The notes under the pieces: generated by a model
Databases searched by the model: none
What the model was told of the DNA's origin: nothing
The model's input: the letters and a program-made list of their open reading frames with translations, nothing else
Program-made: the position numbers and the translations under genes
Source: an uncultured Christensenella sp.
GTDB lineage: Bacteria; Bacillota; Clostridia; Christensenellales; Borkfalkiaceae
Direction: 5' to 3'
Assembly: GCA_910586065.1 (NCBI GenBank)
Contig: CAJUGI010000001.1
Location: forward strand, 434,001-498,000
Length of the DNA stretch: 64,000 nucleotides
Shown here: piece by piece, positions 41,495-50,106 of the stretch
Position numbering within the stretch: the first letter of the stretch is position 1
Layout: each line of letters starts with the position of its first letter

Positions 41495-41947
41495 ATGTTG
41501 AACGAAGAGAGTCAGGCGCAAACTCAAAAGGAAGAAGACGAACTCAATAAACTTGCGGTTAAAAGAAATAAAATCATCGCAATTGTAATAAACGTTGTCT
41601 TTGCCGTGCTTTTTTGTACTGTTGCGGTTTTAGCGTTTTTCAATGAAACTTCGGTTCCTGCTTTTATTACCTGTTGCGTATTGTCTTGTCTTTGGACTTT
41701 CGTATACAATAAGTTTGCTCATTCCAAACTATTAAAGGAGAGCAAAAAGTATGCGTACATATATATAGTTTTGGCAATACTCGTTTGCGCCGTGACACTT
41801 TTCACGCATTATAAACTTCCCGAAGAAGTAATTTTCGTGCGGTTTACTGAAGGGACTACGCTTAAAGATATTTTGCCGTGGGTGATAGCGGTAAAAGGCG
41901 TTTGCGATTGCGGTGTAGGGCTTGGCTTAGGATTTGTTTTTTGGTAA
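41495..41947 (+). CDS. Small four-helix membrane protein, function unknown
   Basis: 150 residues. A charged N-terminus (about 25 residues, Glu/Gln/Lys) and four membrane helices, the last ending CDCGVGLGLGFVFW. It follows the flavodiiron gene with a 1-base gap, so it is cotranscribed. No known family recognised. Confidence 0.65.
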   Translation: MLNEESQAQTQKEEDELNKLAVKRNKIIAIVINVVFAVLFCTVAVLAFFNETSVPAFITCCVLSCLWTFVYNKFAHSKLLKESKKYAYIYIVLAILVCAVTLFTHYKLPEEVIFVRFTEGTTLKDILPWVIAVKGVCDCGVGLGLGFVFW

Positions 41948-42001
41948 ATGCAGAAAAATCAATTGATTTTTTTTGGTAATGGTAGTAATATATAAAAGCT
42001 C

Positions 42002-42076
42002 GCTTCCGTAGTTAAATGGATATAACAGTCCCCTCCTAAGGGACAGTTTTGGGTTCGATTCCCAGCGGGAGTACCA
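42002..42076 (+). tRNA. tRNA-Arg(CCT)
   Basis: 75 nt with encoded CCA. Anticodon arm GTCCCCTCCTAAGGGAC gives CCT; T-loop TTCGATT. Acceptor GCTTCCG pairs with CGGGAGT with two G-T pairs. It decodes AGG. Confidence 0.95.
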
Positions 42077-42112
42077 AAAAGCGGAAACAGGAAAATCTGT
42101 TTCCGCTTTTTG
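42076..42112 (+). terminator. Terminator after tRNA-Arg
   Basis: AAAAAGCGGAAACAG pairs with CTGTTTCCGCTTTTT; loop GAAAAT. Confidence 0.85.
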
Positions 42113-42141
42113 GTTGGTTTCAAAAAACTGCACGTTCGCTA

Positions 42142-42170
42142 TTGACATAAAATTAAGTTAAAGTTAAACT
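42142..42170 (+). promoter_or_regulatory. Promoter of the 53-aa ORF
   Basis: TTGACA (42142-42147), 17 bases, TAAACT (42165-42170). The predicted start falls at the AGAGGTG ribosome site, leaving a very short leader. Confidence 0.65.
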
Positions 42171-42188
42171 GAAAAAGAGGTGAAACAA

Positions 42189-42350
42189 ATGAACGCAAGA
42201 AGTGCAAAAGAAGTTGAGTTTTTTCCGTATACAAGCAAGTTGCTGTGTTATATTTTAGTTAAAAACGACAATACGGTTACTCAACCTTGTCATTACGTTA
42301 AACCTAAATTCGGAGAAATTGTGAATGTCGTAAAAAGTAAAGAGTGGTGA
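42189..42350 (+). CDS. Small protein of 53 residues, function unknown
   Basis: ATG at 42189 with AGAGGTG six bases upstream and a good promoter. The product begins MNARSAKEVEFFPYTSKLL and ends VNVVKSKEW, with two Cys and no membrane helix. Promoter, ribosome site and a shared terminator downstream support a real gene, although no family is recognised. Confidence 0.6.
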   Translation: MNARSAKEVEFFPYTSKLLCYILVKNDNTVTQPCHYVKPKFGEIVNVVKSKEW

Positions 42351-42433
42351 CGTTGCGCTTAATGCTGTATGGACGTGTAATTACAAGAGCGATTTATTAT
42401 TTACGATATAAAGACCTGATTTACAACCAAAAA

Positions 42434-42469
42434 GGTGCCGCGTAAAATTACGCGGCACCGAATTTTTTT
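42434..42469. terminator. Bidirectional terminator
   Basis: GGTGCCGCGTAA pairs exactly with TTACGCGGCACC; AATTTTTTT follows on the plus strand and a CTTTTTGG run on the minus strand. It ends the 53-aa ORF and the convergent rpsT. Confidence 0.8.
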
Positions 42470-42484
42470 ATAACATAAACTAAA

Positions 42485-42748
42485 TCACGCCATAGCGTTA
42501 AGTTTCTTTGCAAGTCCCGATTTCTTATTTGCTGCGGTATTCTTCTTTAAAACGCCCTTGCTGACTGCGCCATCAATGATGGAGCAGGTTTCGGGGAACT
42601 TTGCCGTAGCCGCAGCCTTATCGCCGCTATTAACCAACGCAAGGAACTTTTTAACCTCGGTCTTAACTTCGGATTTAACAGCCTTGTTTCTCGCGGTTTT
42701 CTTTTCGGTAACAAGCACGCGCTTTTTTGCAGACTTTATATTAGGCAT
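42485..42748 (-). CDS. rpsT: 30S ribosomal protein S20
   Basis: 87 residues, Lys- and Ala-rich, binds 16S rRNA early in assembly. MPNIKSAKKRVLV is the diagnostic N-terminus, then KTARNKAVKSEVKT and KGVLKKNTAANKKSGLAKKL. SD CAGGAGAA. Single gene on the minus strand. Confidence 0.97.
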   Translation of the reverse strand: MPNIKSAKKRVLVTEKKTARNKAVKSEVKTEVKKFLALVNSGDKAAATAKFPETCSIIDGAVSKGVLKKNTAANKKSGLAKKLNAMA

Positions 42749-42876
42749 CTGAATTCTCCTGTAACACTTAAATTCTTAGGTTAGTTTATCATAAAAATAA
42801 ATTCTTGTAAACTGTTTTTAGCGGCTTTTTGCATTTTTTTAATATATTTTTGTTTGCTTAAATATTATATAACGAT

Positions 42877-43641
42877 ATGTATTTTTTAAAAAAGAGTTCG
42901 GTTAAAATTTGCTTTTTTGATAGCGGTATTGGCGGACTGAATTTATTTTATAATTGTTCGCAAAAATTGTACGGCTCAGAACTTTATTACTATGCAGACA
43001 ACTTCAACGTGCCATACGGCAATCTTACGGCGGATGAAATAACCGCCCGTGCCGACAAAATCTTTTTAAAAATCGCAAAGCAAAATCCTGCCGCGGCTGT
43101 GGTTGCATGCAATACGGTAACCGCTGTTTGTATCGGTCATCTAAGGGCAAAATACAATTTTCCTATAATAGGCATTCAACCGGCGGTAAAGCCTGCCGCG
43201 GCAGTTGGCGGTTGTACGGTTCTTGCTACCCCGGCAACGGTTCGAAGCGCCGCTCTAAAGGAACTTGTAGCAAAATTCGGTAACGGCAGAACAGAAGTCG
43301 TCGCCTGCCCGCAACTCGCCGCCTATATCGAAAGCAATATTTTTAATATTGAAGAGAACAAAGTAATGGCAATTCTTCCGGAAATAGAAGTGGACTGCGC
43401 GGTTCTCGGCTGTACGCATTATAATTTTGTTAAAAAAATAATTGCAAAAAAGTACGGCTGTCCCGTTTACGACGGCATAGACGGCACAGCGGCAAGATTG
43501 TGCGGAATTTTAGGGATTAGCGGACACAAACCGGACGAGGACTCCCAAACGCCCGCAAAGGTCGCGTTTATCGGCGGGGATGAAAATAAAAACTCACGAA
43601 TATTCCAACTTTTGGGCGAAAAGCACGGTGGAACATTTTAA
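42877..43641 (+). CDS. murI: Glutamate racemase
   Basis: 254 residues. It makes D-glutamate for peptidoglycan. Both catalytic cysteines are in place: VVACNTVTA (first) and VLGCTHYNF (second), with the N-terminal FFDSGIGGLNL and YADNFNVPYG. A C-terminal extension of about 25 residues is polar. The ATG at 42877 has no ribosome site; TATTAT lies at 42863-42868, so a very short or absent leader is possible. Confidence 0.93.
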   Translation: MYFLKKSSVKICFFDSGIGGLNLFYNCSQKLYGSELYYYADNFNVPYGNLTADEITARADKIFLKIAKQNPAAAVVACNTVTAVCIGHLRAKYNFPIIGIQPAVKPAAAVGGCTVLATPATVRSAALKELVAKFGNGRTEVVACPQLAAYIESNIFNIEENKVMAILPEIEVDCAVLGCTHYNFVKKIIAKKYGCPVYDGIDGTAARLCGILGISGHKPDEDSQTPAKVAFIGGDENKNSRIFQLLGEKHGGTF

Positions 43642-43666
43642 CTGGAGATACAGTCTTAAAGGGGGG

Positions 43667-43725
43667 TTGGGGAAATTTTTCCCAAAAAATTCCCGCAAAT
43701 CCCAAAAAAGTTCTTGACAATGGGA
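43667..43725. promoter_or_regulatory. GGGA-type repeats around the mraZ promoter (possible MraZ box)
   Basis: On the minus strand GGGA-like words (CCC on the plus strand at 43681, 43692 and 43701) recur at 9-11 base intervals, and a plus-strand TGGGA lies at 43721-43725 in the promoter spacer. E. coli MraZ binds TGGG-type repeats about 10 bases apart. Autoregulation is inferred. Confidence 0.5.
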
Positions 43726-43742
43726 ATTTGTGATGTTATTAT
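43714..43742 (+). promoter_or_regulatory. Promoter of the dcw cluster
   Basis: TTGACA (43714-43719), 17 bases, TATTAT (43737-43742). Confidence 0.8.
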
Positions 43743-43773
43743 TAGTGTACTAACCCGCGAAAAGGCAGTTTCT

Positions 43774-44202
43774 ATGTTTTATCTGACCGGTGAGTACGCT
43801 CACCAAATGGACACGAAAAACAGAATAAGAATTCCCAACAAACTTAAAGGGGACGAAAAGGGGCTTTATTTCTCTAAAGGCACCAATAACTGCATTTTCG
43901 TTTATTACGAGGCAGGCTTTAAGGAGCTCATTCAGAAAATCGAAGAAAAGATAAAAATGAGCGACGAGGGCGGACAGCTCGCATTGAGAGTTTTTGCAAA
44001 GTCATTCACTTATGTAGAGGGTGATGCTCAGGGCAGAATGATTCTTCCTCCCAAGCTTAAACAGTTTGCAAAAATAGATAAAGATTTGGTAATCTGCGGC
44101 GCTGGTTCCCACATTGAAATCTGGGCAAAAGAAGTTCACGACGAATACTTCGCTAACGAGGACGTTGACTTCGACGAATTGTTTAAAAAGCTGGATATAT
44201 AA
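43774..44202 (+). CDS. mraZ: Transcriptional regulator MraZ
   Basis: 142 residues, two SpoVT/AbrB-like repeats. MFYLTGEYAHQMDTKNRI and GDAQGRMILPPKLKQFAKI each contain the DxKGR-like core (here DTKNR and DAQGR). It is a DNA-binding repressor of its own operon in known bacteria. The true start is ATG 43774 after AAAAGGCAG; the frame from 43714 begins in the -35 box. Its stop overlaps rsmH (TAATG). Confidence 0.95.
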   Translation: MFYLTGEYAHQMDTKNRIRIPNKLKGDEKGLYFSKGTNNCIFVYYEAGFKELIQKIEEKIKMSDEGGQLALRVFAKSFTYVEGDAQGRMILPPKLKQFAKIDKDLVICGAGSHIEIWAKEVHDEYFANEDVDFDELFKKLDI

Positions 44203-45143
44203 TGAGCGGCTTTTCACATATACCCGTAATGCTTGAAGAGTGTTTGCAGGGTTTAAACCTCAGAGACGGAGGAACTTACTTCGACGGTACCATAGGCGGT
44301 GCGGGACACTCGTACGAGATATTAAAGCGCACTTCGCCGAACGGCAAACTGATTGCAACCGACCTTGACAGCGACGCTATAGCGGCGGCGACCGAAAGGT
44401 TAAACGAGTTTAAAGGGCGGTTCAAGATATATAAATCAAATTATAAAGATTATGACGGCGTTCTGGAACAAGCCGGCGCGGACGGGCTTGACGGAGTAAT
44501 TCTCGATTTCGGTATTTCAAGTTGGCAGATAGATAATTGTGACAGGGGATTCTCCTATATGAAACCCGCTTCACCGCTCGATATGAGAATGGACCGCACT
44601 CAGGCGCTTACCGCCGAAACGATAGTTAACGATTATCAGCAAAAAGAGATTGCAAAAATTTTAAAGCAGTACGGCGAAGAACAATTCGCAACCGCAATAG
44701 CGGCGAAAATAGTAACTGCAAGACAGCGTAAACGGCTTACAACATGCGGAGAACTGGTTGAAATAATTGAAGGAACCATTCCCAAAACATTTCAGTCAGG
44801 CGCCCCTGCCGCCCGAAAGAGTTTTCAGGCGATAAGAATTGCAGTCAACGGCGAACTTAGCGGTTTATACGATTGTGTCGTAGGGTTGACGAGGCGCCTG
44901 AAAAAGGGCGGAAGAATTGTAATTTTAACGTTCCACTCGCTCGAAGACAGAATAGTAAAGCAAGCTTTCAAGTTTCTTGAATCCGATTGTATATGCGACA
45001 AAAGTTTGCCGGTATGCACGTGCGGGAAGAAAAAAGAGATAGAAATAATCACAAAAAAGCCGTTAACGGCAAGCGTAAAAGAAATTACGTTAAATTCGCG
45101 TTCCAAGTGCGCGAAACTGAGAATAGCGGAAAAAATAATCTGA
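44202..45143 (+). CDS. rsmH: 16S rRNA (cytosine1402-N4)-methyltransferase
   Basis: 313 residues. SAM-dependent enzyme acting on the 30S P site region. Visible: HIPVMLEECLQGL, GGTYFDGTIGGAGHSYEIL (SAM loop), DFGISSWQID, MRMDRTQALTAETIVNDY, and FHSLEDRIVK. Second gene of the dcw operon. Confidence 0.97.
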   Translation: MSGFSHIPVMLEECLQGLNLRDGGTYFDGTIGGAGHSYEILKRTSPNGKLIATDLDSDAIAAATERLNEFKGRFKIYKSNYKDYDGVLEQAGADGLDGVILDFGISSWQIDNCDRGFSYMKPASPLDMRMDRTQALTAETIVNDYQQKEIAKILKQYGEEQFATAIAAKIVTARQRKRLTTCGELVEIIEGTIPKTFQSGAPAARKSFQAIRIAVNGELSGLYDCVVGLTRRLKKGGRIVILTFHSLEDRIVKQAFKFLESDCICDKSLPVCTCGKKKEIEIITKKPLTASVKEITLNSRSKCAKLRIAEKII

Positions 45144-45164
45144 GAATGTGATAAGGAGAAAAGT

Positions 45165-45911
45165 ATGGCATACGCTACACCCGTTCTAGAAAGAAACGAA
45201 GTTACGGAAGAAAGAAAATTCAATAATACTCCGTGCATGACGGATGAAGAACACAATATGCGCATAAAGAAAAATTATGCCATGCTCATTAATCCCGAAA
45301 TGCGTCTTGACGACGTGCTCGGCAGAAGCGTAGAGGAAATAAAACCGGCGGCATCCGCAGAGGTTGCACCCTCGGTTTCCGTAACGCCGGTAATTGCTTC
45401 GGTGCCTGCCGCACCGTCAATAATAGAAAGACCTTACCGTGTGGAAAACGCAAGAGCAGACTCGCCGCTTTTCAGAGCGGATAATCCTATCAACCAAAGG
45501 ATACTTAACGTTCAAAAACAGGTTGCCGAAGCGCAGCCTTCCGTTGAGGAAGAGGAAAACGAGGATTTGCGTCCTACTCCCGCAACGATACAATACAAAA
45601 CCACAGGTGTTAAAAGTGCGGTTGAAGAGGGCAAGATTGCAAATTTCGGCGCGGAAAAGCGTACGAGTTTGACAAAGAAGGAGAAGATTATTATCGCGGT
45701 AGTCGTCAGTGTGATAGTTGCTTTATTTGCGCTTATCATAATTAATTCTGCTATCATCTCCGGATTAAATAGTGATATCAGCTCTCTTCAATCGTCTTTG
45801 ACAGAAGTAAGAGTCACATATTCCAGCATAAACGAACAAGTTTCGGGATTTACGAACAATCTTATTGAAACTGTTCGCGTGTTTGCCGAAATGAACGGAA
45901 TGATTAAGTAA
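45165..45911 (+). CDS. FtsL-position bitopic protein with a very long N-terminal arm
   Basis: 248 residues. Residues 1 to about 174 are polar, rich in Pro/Ala/Glu/Val and probably disordered; one membrane helix (about 176-198, after TKKEK) follows; the last ~48 residues outside form a short coiled coil (SDISSLQSSLTEVRVTYSSI). Position (rsmH, this gene, transpeptidase) and topology fit FtsL, which joins FtsQ/DivIB and FtsB/DivIC. Standard FtsL has a much shorter cytoplasmic part. Homology cannot be shown from sequence by eye, so this is a positional call. SD AAGGAG. Confidence 0.6.
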   Translation: MAYATPVLERNEVTEERKFNNTPCMTDEEHNMRIKKNYAMLINPEMRLDDVLGRSVEEIKPAASAEVAPSVSVTPVIASVPAAPSIIERPYRVENARADSPLFRADNPINQRILNVQKQVAEAQPSVEEEENEDLRPTPATIQYKTTGVKSAVEEGKIANFGAEKRTSLTKKEKIIIAVVVSVIVALFALIIINSAIISGLNSDISSLQSSLTEVRVTYSSINEQVSGFTNNLIETVRVFAEMNGMIK

Positions 45912-45964
45912 TATTTTCAATCGGCAAATGATATTATTCGAAGTATATTCGGGGGTTAATTAAA

Positions 45965-47713
45965 ATTAAAAAGTTAAATAAAGCAGGTTTTTCCATTACT
46001 GTTTTACAAAAGAGGTTATTGTCAATCGGTTTGACGATAACCTTTATTTTTTGCATAATTTTTGCCCGGCTTTTTTATGTTCAGATTGCCTGGGGAAACG
46101 ATTTAAAGGAAAAGGCCACCGACCAGTGGAACCGTGAAATTCCGGTTATAGCTTCGCGCGGGGTTATAACGGACAGAAACGGAGTTGTGCTTGCGGGCAA
46201 CCGAACAACTTACAGTGTTTTTCTCCGTCCCAACGCAGTTAAGAATGCTGATTACACGTCTTCTGTATTGAGCGAAATTTTCGGTGTAAATAAAACTGAA
46301 ATAATAAAAAAGATTGAAGCGGGAAAAATTTCGGAATTTACCGTTGCAAGACAGGTTGAAAAAGATAGTATTGAAAAACTGGTTGCTTACGATTTGCCTG
46401 GAGTATACTATTCGCGCGACAATACAAGGAGCTATACTTATAACGAAGCTCTGTGTCAGGTGCTCGGCTTCACCGCATCCGACGGATTGGGGCTTTCAGG
46501 TGTCGAAAAGTATTACGACACGGTTTTAAGCGGCAAAAACGGTGAAATTTCTTATACGACGGATATTTTGGGCGTAGAGACGGAAAATTCGGTTGTGGTT
46601 TACAAAGAGGCTACCGACGGTGACGAAATCAGGTTGACTATCGATATAGATATACAGCTTGCCGCTGAAGACGCGATGAAGAGTGTTTATGTGTCGAGCA
46701 AGGCTAAAGCGGTTTCGTGTATAGTCCTGAATCCGCAAAATTTTGACGTGCTTGCCATGGTTAACTATCCCTCGTACGATTTGAATAACGTTCCCAGAGA
46801 CGACGCCGAAACGCTGAATAAGTATTCCAGAAACGCACTTGTAAGCGATATTTACGAGCCTGGCTCCACGTTCAAGGTCGTTACGGCGGCGGCAAATATC
46901 GAAGAATACTTAAACGGCAACACTAAAGCGTTTTCAAATTCTTATGTGTTTAACGGAAGCCGTACCCGTTCGGTTGACGGCACAAAAATTAAGTGTTGGT
47001 CTGACCATTCCAACGGTAAGCATCAGAACCAGACTCTCGCGCAGGCGCTGAATAACAGCTGTAACCCGTGCTTTACCGATATCGCGCTGTCGCTTGGCAG
47101 TCAAACTTTTTACAAATATCTGAAAAATTTCGGTTTTGGCAATGTTACCGGGCTTGATTTCAACGGCGAGGCGCTTGGAATGTTGGTTCCGCAGACTTCG
47201 GTGCGCGATTGTGACCTTGCGCGTATAGGATTCGGACAGACGGTAGCGGTTACGGGTATGCAGCTTGCGTGCGCCGTTGCCGCCGCGGTCAACGGTGGAA
47301 ATTACTACATTCCTCATCTTTTAAAGAGCGTAGTATCTTCCGACGGTAAAACCGTTTCGGACAATAATAAGGTGCTTAAAAACAAAGCGATAAGTGAAAA
47401 AGCTTCGTCTATTCTCCGTGAGATGCTTGAAGGCGTAGTAAGGGAAGGCAGCGGTAAGCACGCGTATATCGAAGGTTATAAGGTCGGCGGCAAAACCGGA
47501 ACCGCACAGAAATACGAGGACGGACACGTTGCAAGTGGTAAATACGTATCTTCGTTCGCAGGCTTTTTTCCGGCAAACAATCCGCAGTATGTCGCACTTA
47601 TCATAGTCGACGAACCACAGGGTACGTATTACGGCAGTGCGGTAGCGGCGCCTGTAGCAAAAGAAATCTTTGAAGACATAATCAAAATAAAAAATATAGA
47701 ACGGTATGAATAA
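45965..47713 (+). CDS. Division transpeptidase (class B PBP, FtsI/PBP2B-like), apparent ATT start
   Basis: About 582 residues. A basic N-terminus and one membrane helix, a dimerisation/pedestal part, and a transpeptidase domain with EPGSTFKVVTAA (Ser-x-x-Lys), NNSCNP (Ser-x-Asn) and GKTGTAQ (Lys-Thr-Gly). No PASTA repeat. No ATG, GTG or TTG in frame gives a sound start: TTG 46019 cuts off the basic residues, and its AGAGG is only 3 bases away. The open frame continues upstream to an ATT at 45965 (KKLNKAGFSITVLQKR) behind a GGGGG at 45952-45956. It cross-links septal peptidoglycan. Confidence 0.9.
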   Translation: MKKLNKAGFSITVLQKRLLSIGLTITFIFCIIFARLFYVQIAWGNDLKEKATDQWNREIPVIASRGVITDRNGVVLAGNRTTYSVFLRPNAVKNADYTSSVLSEIFGVNKTEIIKKIEAGKISEFTVARQVEKDSIEKLVAYDLPGVYYSRDNTRSYTYNEALCQVLGFTASDGLGLSGVEKYYDTVLSGKNGEISYTTDILGVETENSVVVYKEATDGDEIRLTIDIDIQLAAEDAMKSVYVSSKAKAVSCIVLNPQNFDVLAMVNYPSYDLNNVPRDDAETLNKYSRNALVSDIYEPGSTFKVVTAAANIEEYLNGNTKAFSNSYVFNGSRTRSVDGTKIKCWSDHSNGKHQNQTLAQALNNSCNPCFTDIALSLGSQTFYKYLKNFGFGNVTGLDFNGEALGMLVPQTSVRDCDLARIGFGQTVAVTGMQLACAVAAAVNGGNYYIPHLLKSVVSSDGKTVSDNNKVLKNKAISEKASSILREMLEGVVREGSGKHAYIEGYKVGGKTGTAQKYEDGHVASGKYVSSFAGFFPANNPQYVALIIVDEPQGTYYGSAVAAPVAKEIFEDIIKIKNIERYE

Positions 47714-49150
47714 ATGAATTTAAGCGAACTTTTGAAAAACTTGCGCACTGAAGAAATAATCGGCGGAACCGACGTTGAAATAACAGGACTCAGCACTGAC
47801 AGCCGGCTTACAAAAAGCGGTAATTTATTTTTTTGTTATAAGGGCTGCAACCACGACTCGCATAACGACATTGCCGAAGCCGTGCAAAAGGGCGCCGCCG
47901 CCGTTATTTGCGAAAGAAAACTTAATTGCAATATTACTCAGATAATTACGGCGAAAGGGCGCGAACAAATTGCACCCGCCGCGCGGGCGTTTTACGGATT
48001 TGCCGATAAAAAGCTTAAAATTATCGCGGTTACAGGCACAAACGGTAAAACAACCACAACTTATATGCTTGAAAGCATTTTTAAAGCCGCAGGTAAAAAA
48101 ACAGGTGTGATTGGCACTCTCGGCGTCAGTTACGGCGGCGTTTTTATATCTCCGGAACTGACTACGCCTGACCCGATATATTTACATTCCGTATTTGCGG
48201 ATATGGTTGCCGCCGGAACCGAATACGTATTTATGGAAGTTTCCGCCCACGCGCTTTATTTTGATAAAATCAACGGAATTCGATTTGAAACGGGGATATT
48301 CACCAACTGTACGCAGGACCATCTGGATTTTTTCAAAAATATGCGCGAGTATTCGGAATGTAAAAAATTGCTCTTTAAAGAAGGTCGTTGCCGCCGTGCG
48401 GTAATTAATTCCGACGACGCGCTCGGCGTTGCGTTGCTTTCCGAAGTAAAAGGCGCGATGAGTTACGGCATAGACAATCCTGCCGACGTATTCGCGGTGA
48501 ATGTGCGTGAAAGTATTGAAGGTATAAGTTTTGTGTTGAATTTATTTGATTCTTTATATGAAGTTAAACTTAATTTAACCGCTTTACATAACGTATATAA
48601 TGCAATGGCGGCGGCGGCCTGCGCAAAACTGTGCGGGTTGGAGATAGGGGTAATTGCAAAAGGTCTTTTGGGGCTTAAAAGCGTTCCCGGCAGGCTTGAA
48701 CACATAGCTAAATATAACGGGGCCGAAATTTTCGTTGATTTTGCCCACACGCCGGACGGACTTGAAAAATCTTTACAATCGTTAAAAAAATTATGCAAAG
48801 GAAAGCTTTACTGTCTTTTCGGTTGCGGGGGCAACCGCGATAAATTAAAGCGCCCGCTGATGGGCGCGGTAGCGGCAAAATACGCGGATTTTTGTATTTT
48901 AACTTCCGATAATCCGCGTTTTGAGGACCCGTACGATATTATTCGCGATATCGAAGAGGGCATAAAGTCCTCGGGCAGGCAATATGTAACCGTAACGGAA
49001 CGTGACGTGGCTACGGAATACGCAATAAATCTTCTTGCAGACGGCGATATCCTGCTGGTTGCCGGCAAAGGCGGCGAGCAATATCAGGAAATAGCGGGTA
49101 TAAAACACAGCTATAATGACAATACGGTAATAAAAAACATAATCGGCTGA
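47714..49150 (+). CDS. murE: UDP-MurNAc-L-Ala-D-Glu:meso-diaminopimelate ligase
   Basis: 478 residues. Mur ligase with N-terminal ITGLSTDSRLTKSG, the P-loop VTGTNGKTTTTYML and the C-terminal DNPRFEDP, whose Asn-Pro-Arg motif selects meso-diaminopimelate. So the wall is of DAP type. It starts 1 base after the transpeptidase stop. Confidence 0.96.
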   Translation: MNLSELLKNLRTEEIIGGTDVEITGLSTDSRLTKSGNLFFCYKGCNHDSHNDIAEAVQKGAAAVICERKLNCNITQIITAKGREQIAPAARAFYGFADKKLKIIAVTGTNGKTTTTYMLESIFKAAGKKTGVIGTLGVSYGGVFISPELTTPDPIYLHSVFADMVAAGTEYVFMEVSAHALYFDKINGIRFETGIFTNCTQDHLDFFKNMREYSECKKLLFKEGRCRRAVINSDDALGVALLSEVKGAMSYGIDNPADVFAVNVRESIEGISFVLNLFDSLYEVKLNLTALHNVYNAMAAAACAKLCGLEIGVIAKGLLGLKSVPGRLEHIAKYNGAEIFVDFAHTPDGLEKSLQSLKKLCKGKLYCLFGCGGNRDKLKRPLMGAVAAKYADFCILTSDNPRFEDPYDIIRDIEEGIKSSGRQYVTVTERDVATEYAINLLADGDILLVAGKGGEQYQEIAGIKHSYNDNTVIKNIIG

Positions 49151-49154
49151 TTTA

Positions 49155-50099
49155 ATGAAAACTATTTTTATCGGCGCAATAAGCGCCTTTGCGGCTTCAA
49201 TTTTGTTGCTGCTAATAATAATGCCGCTTTTAAAACGGTTAAAAGCGGGTCAGTATATACTGGGCTATGTAAAAGAGCATAAAAATAAGGGCGGCACGCC
49301 TACAATGGGCGGGCTTGCCTTTATTTGTGCAATTATCATTGTAGGGCTATGCTTGCTCGGTGTAAATAACGGACAAGCAAATCTGACGTTTGCTATAACG
49401 GCAGGATTTACAGTGGTAGGGTTTCTGGACGATTTTCTGAAAATTTACCGCAAGGAAAACGAAGGGCTCAAACCCTATCAAAAAATCTTGTTTCAAATTG
49501 CCATTGCTGCCGTTGCCGCGGTTTATTGTTATAAGAACGGACTGACAAAACTCAACGTTCCTTTCGGCGGCGGTTTTTCCGTTGATATAAGCTGGGGCAT
49601 AATTCCGCTTGTTATTTTTATCTTTCTTGCCACGGTTAACTGTGTTAATTTAACCGACGGGCTTGACGGTCTTGCCGGAGGGACAAGCAGTGCTTATCTT
49701 CTTGTAATCGGAATTATGCTGTGTTTGCAAAACGTAAGTTTTGCTCCCTTGTGTTTTGTCGGCGTGGGTGCGCTGGCGGCTTTTCTTGTTTTTAACACCA
49801 ACAAAGCCGCAATTTTTATGGGTGACACCGGTTCGCTTGCCTTGGGTGGTTTCATTGCGTGTGTTTCCGTCTTTTCCGGCAACTCCTTATATATTCCGCT
49901 GGTCGGAATAATGTTCGTAATTTCGGGAATATCGGTAATAGTACAAGTCATATATTATAAACGGACAAGGAAGCGAGTGTTTTTAATGGCGCCTTTGCAT
50001 CATCATTTTCAGATGAAGGGCTACACGGAATGTAAAATTTCTTACGTCTATTTTACGCTCACAGCCGTTGTCGGAATTTTTTGTTTAATTTTTGTGTGA
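49155..50099 (+). CDS. mraY: Phospho-N-acetylmuramoyl-pentapeptide transferase
   Basis: 314 residues, about ten membrane helices. It attaches phospho-MurNAc-pentapeptide to undecaprenyl phosphate (lipid I). GGTPTMGGLAF, FLDDFLKIYRKENEGL, NLTDGLDGLAGG, NTNKAAIFMGDTGSLALGG and MAPLHHHFQMKG are the family motifs, all intact. Confidence 0.97.
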   Translation: MKTIFIGAISAFAASILLLLIIMPLLKRLKAGQYILGYVKEHKNKGGTPTMGGLAFICAIIIVGLCLLGVNNGQANLTFAITAGFTVVGFLDDFLKIYRKENEGLKPYQKILFQIAIAAVAAVYCYKNGLTKLNVPFGGGFSVDISWGIIPLVIFIFLATVNCVNLTDGLDGLAGGTSSAYLLVIGIMLCLQNVSFAPLCFVGVGALAAFLVFNTNKAAIFMGDTGSLALGGFIACVSVFSGNSLYIPLVGIMFVISGISVIVQVIYYKRTRKRVFLMAPLHHHFQMKGYTECKISYVYFTLTAVVGIFCLIFV

Positions 50100-50106
50100 G
50101 GGTAAG

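Noticed and set aside
41927..42148. A 73-codon minus-strand frame over tRNA-Arg
   Set aside because: Antisense to tRNA and terminator; no signals.
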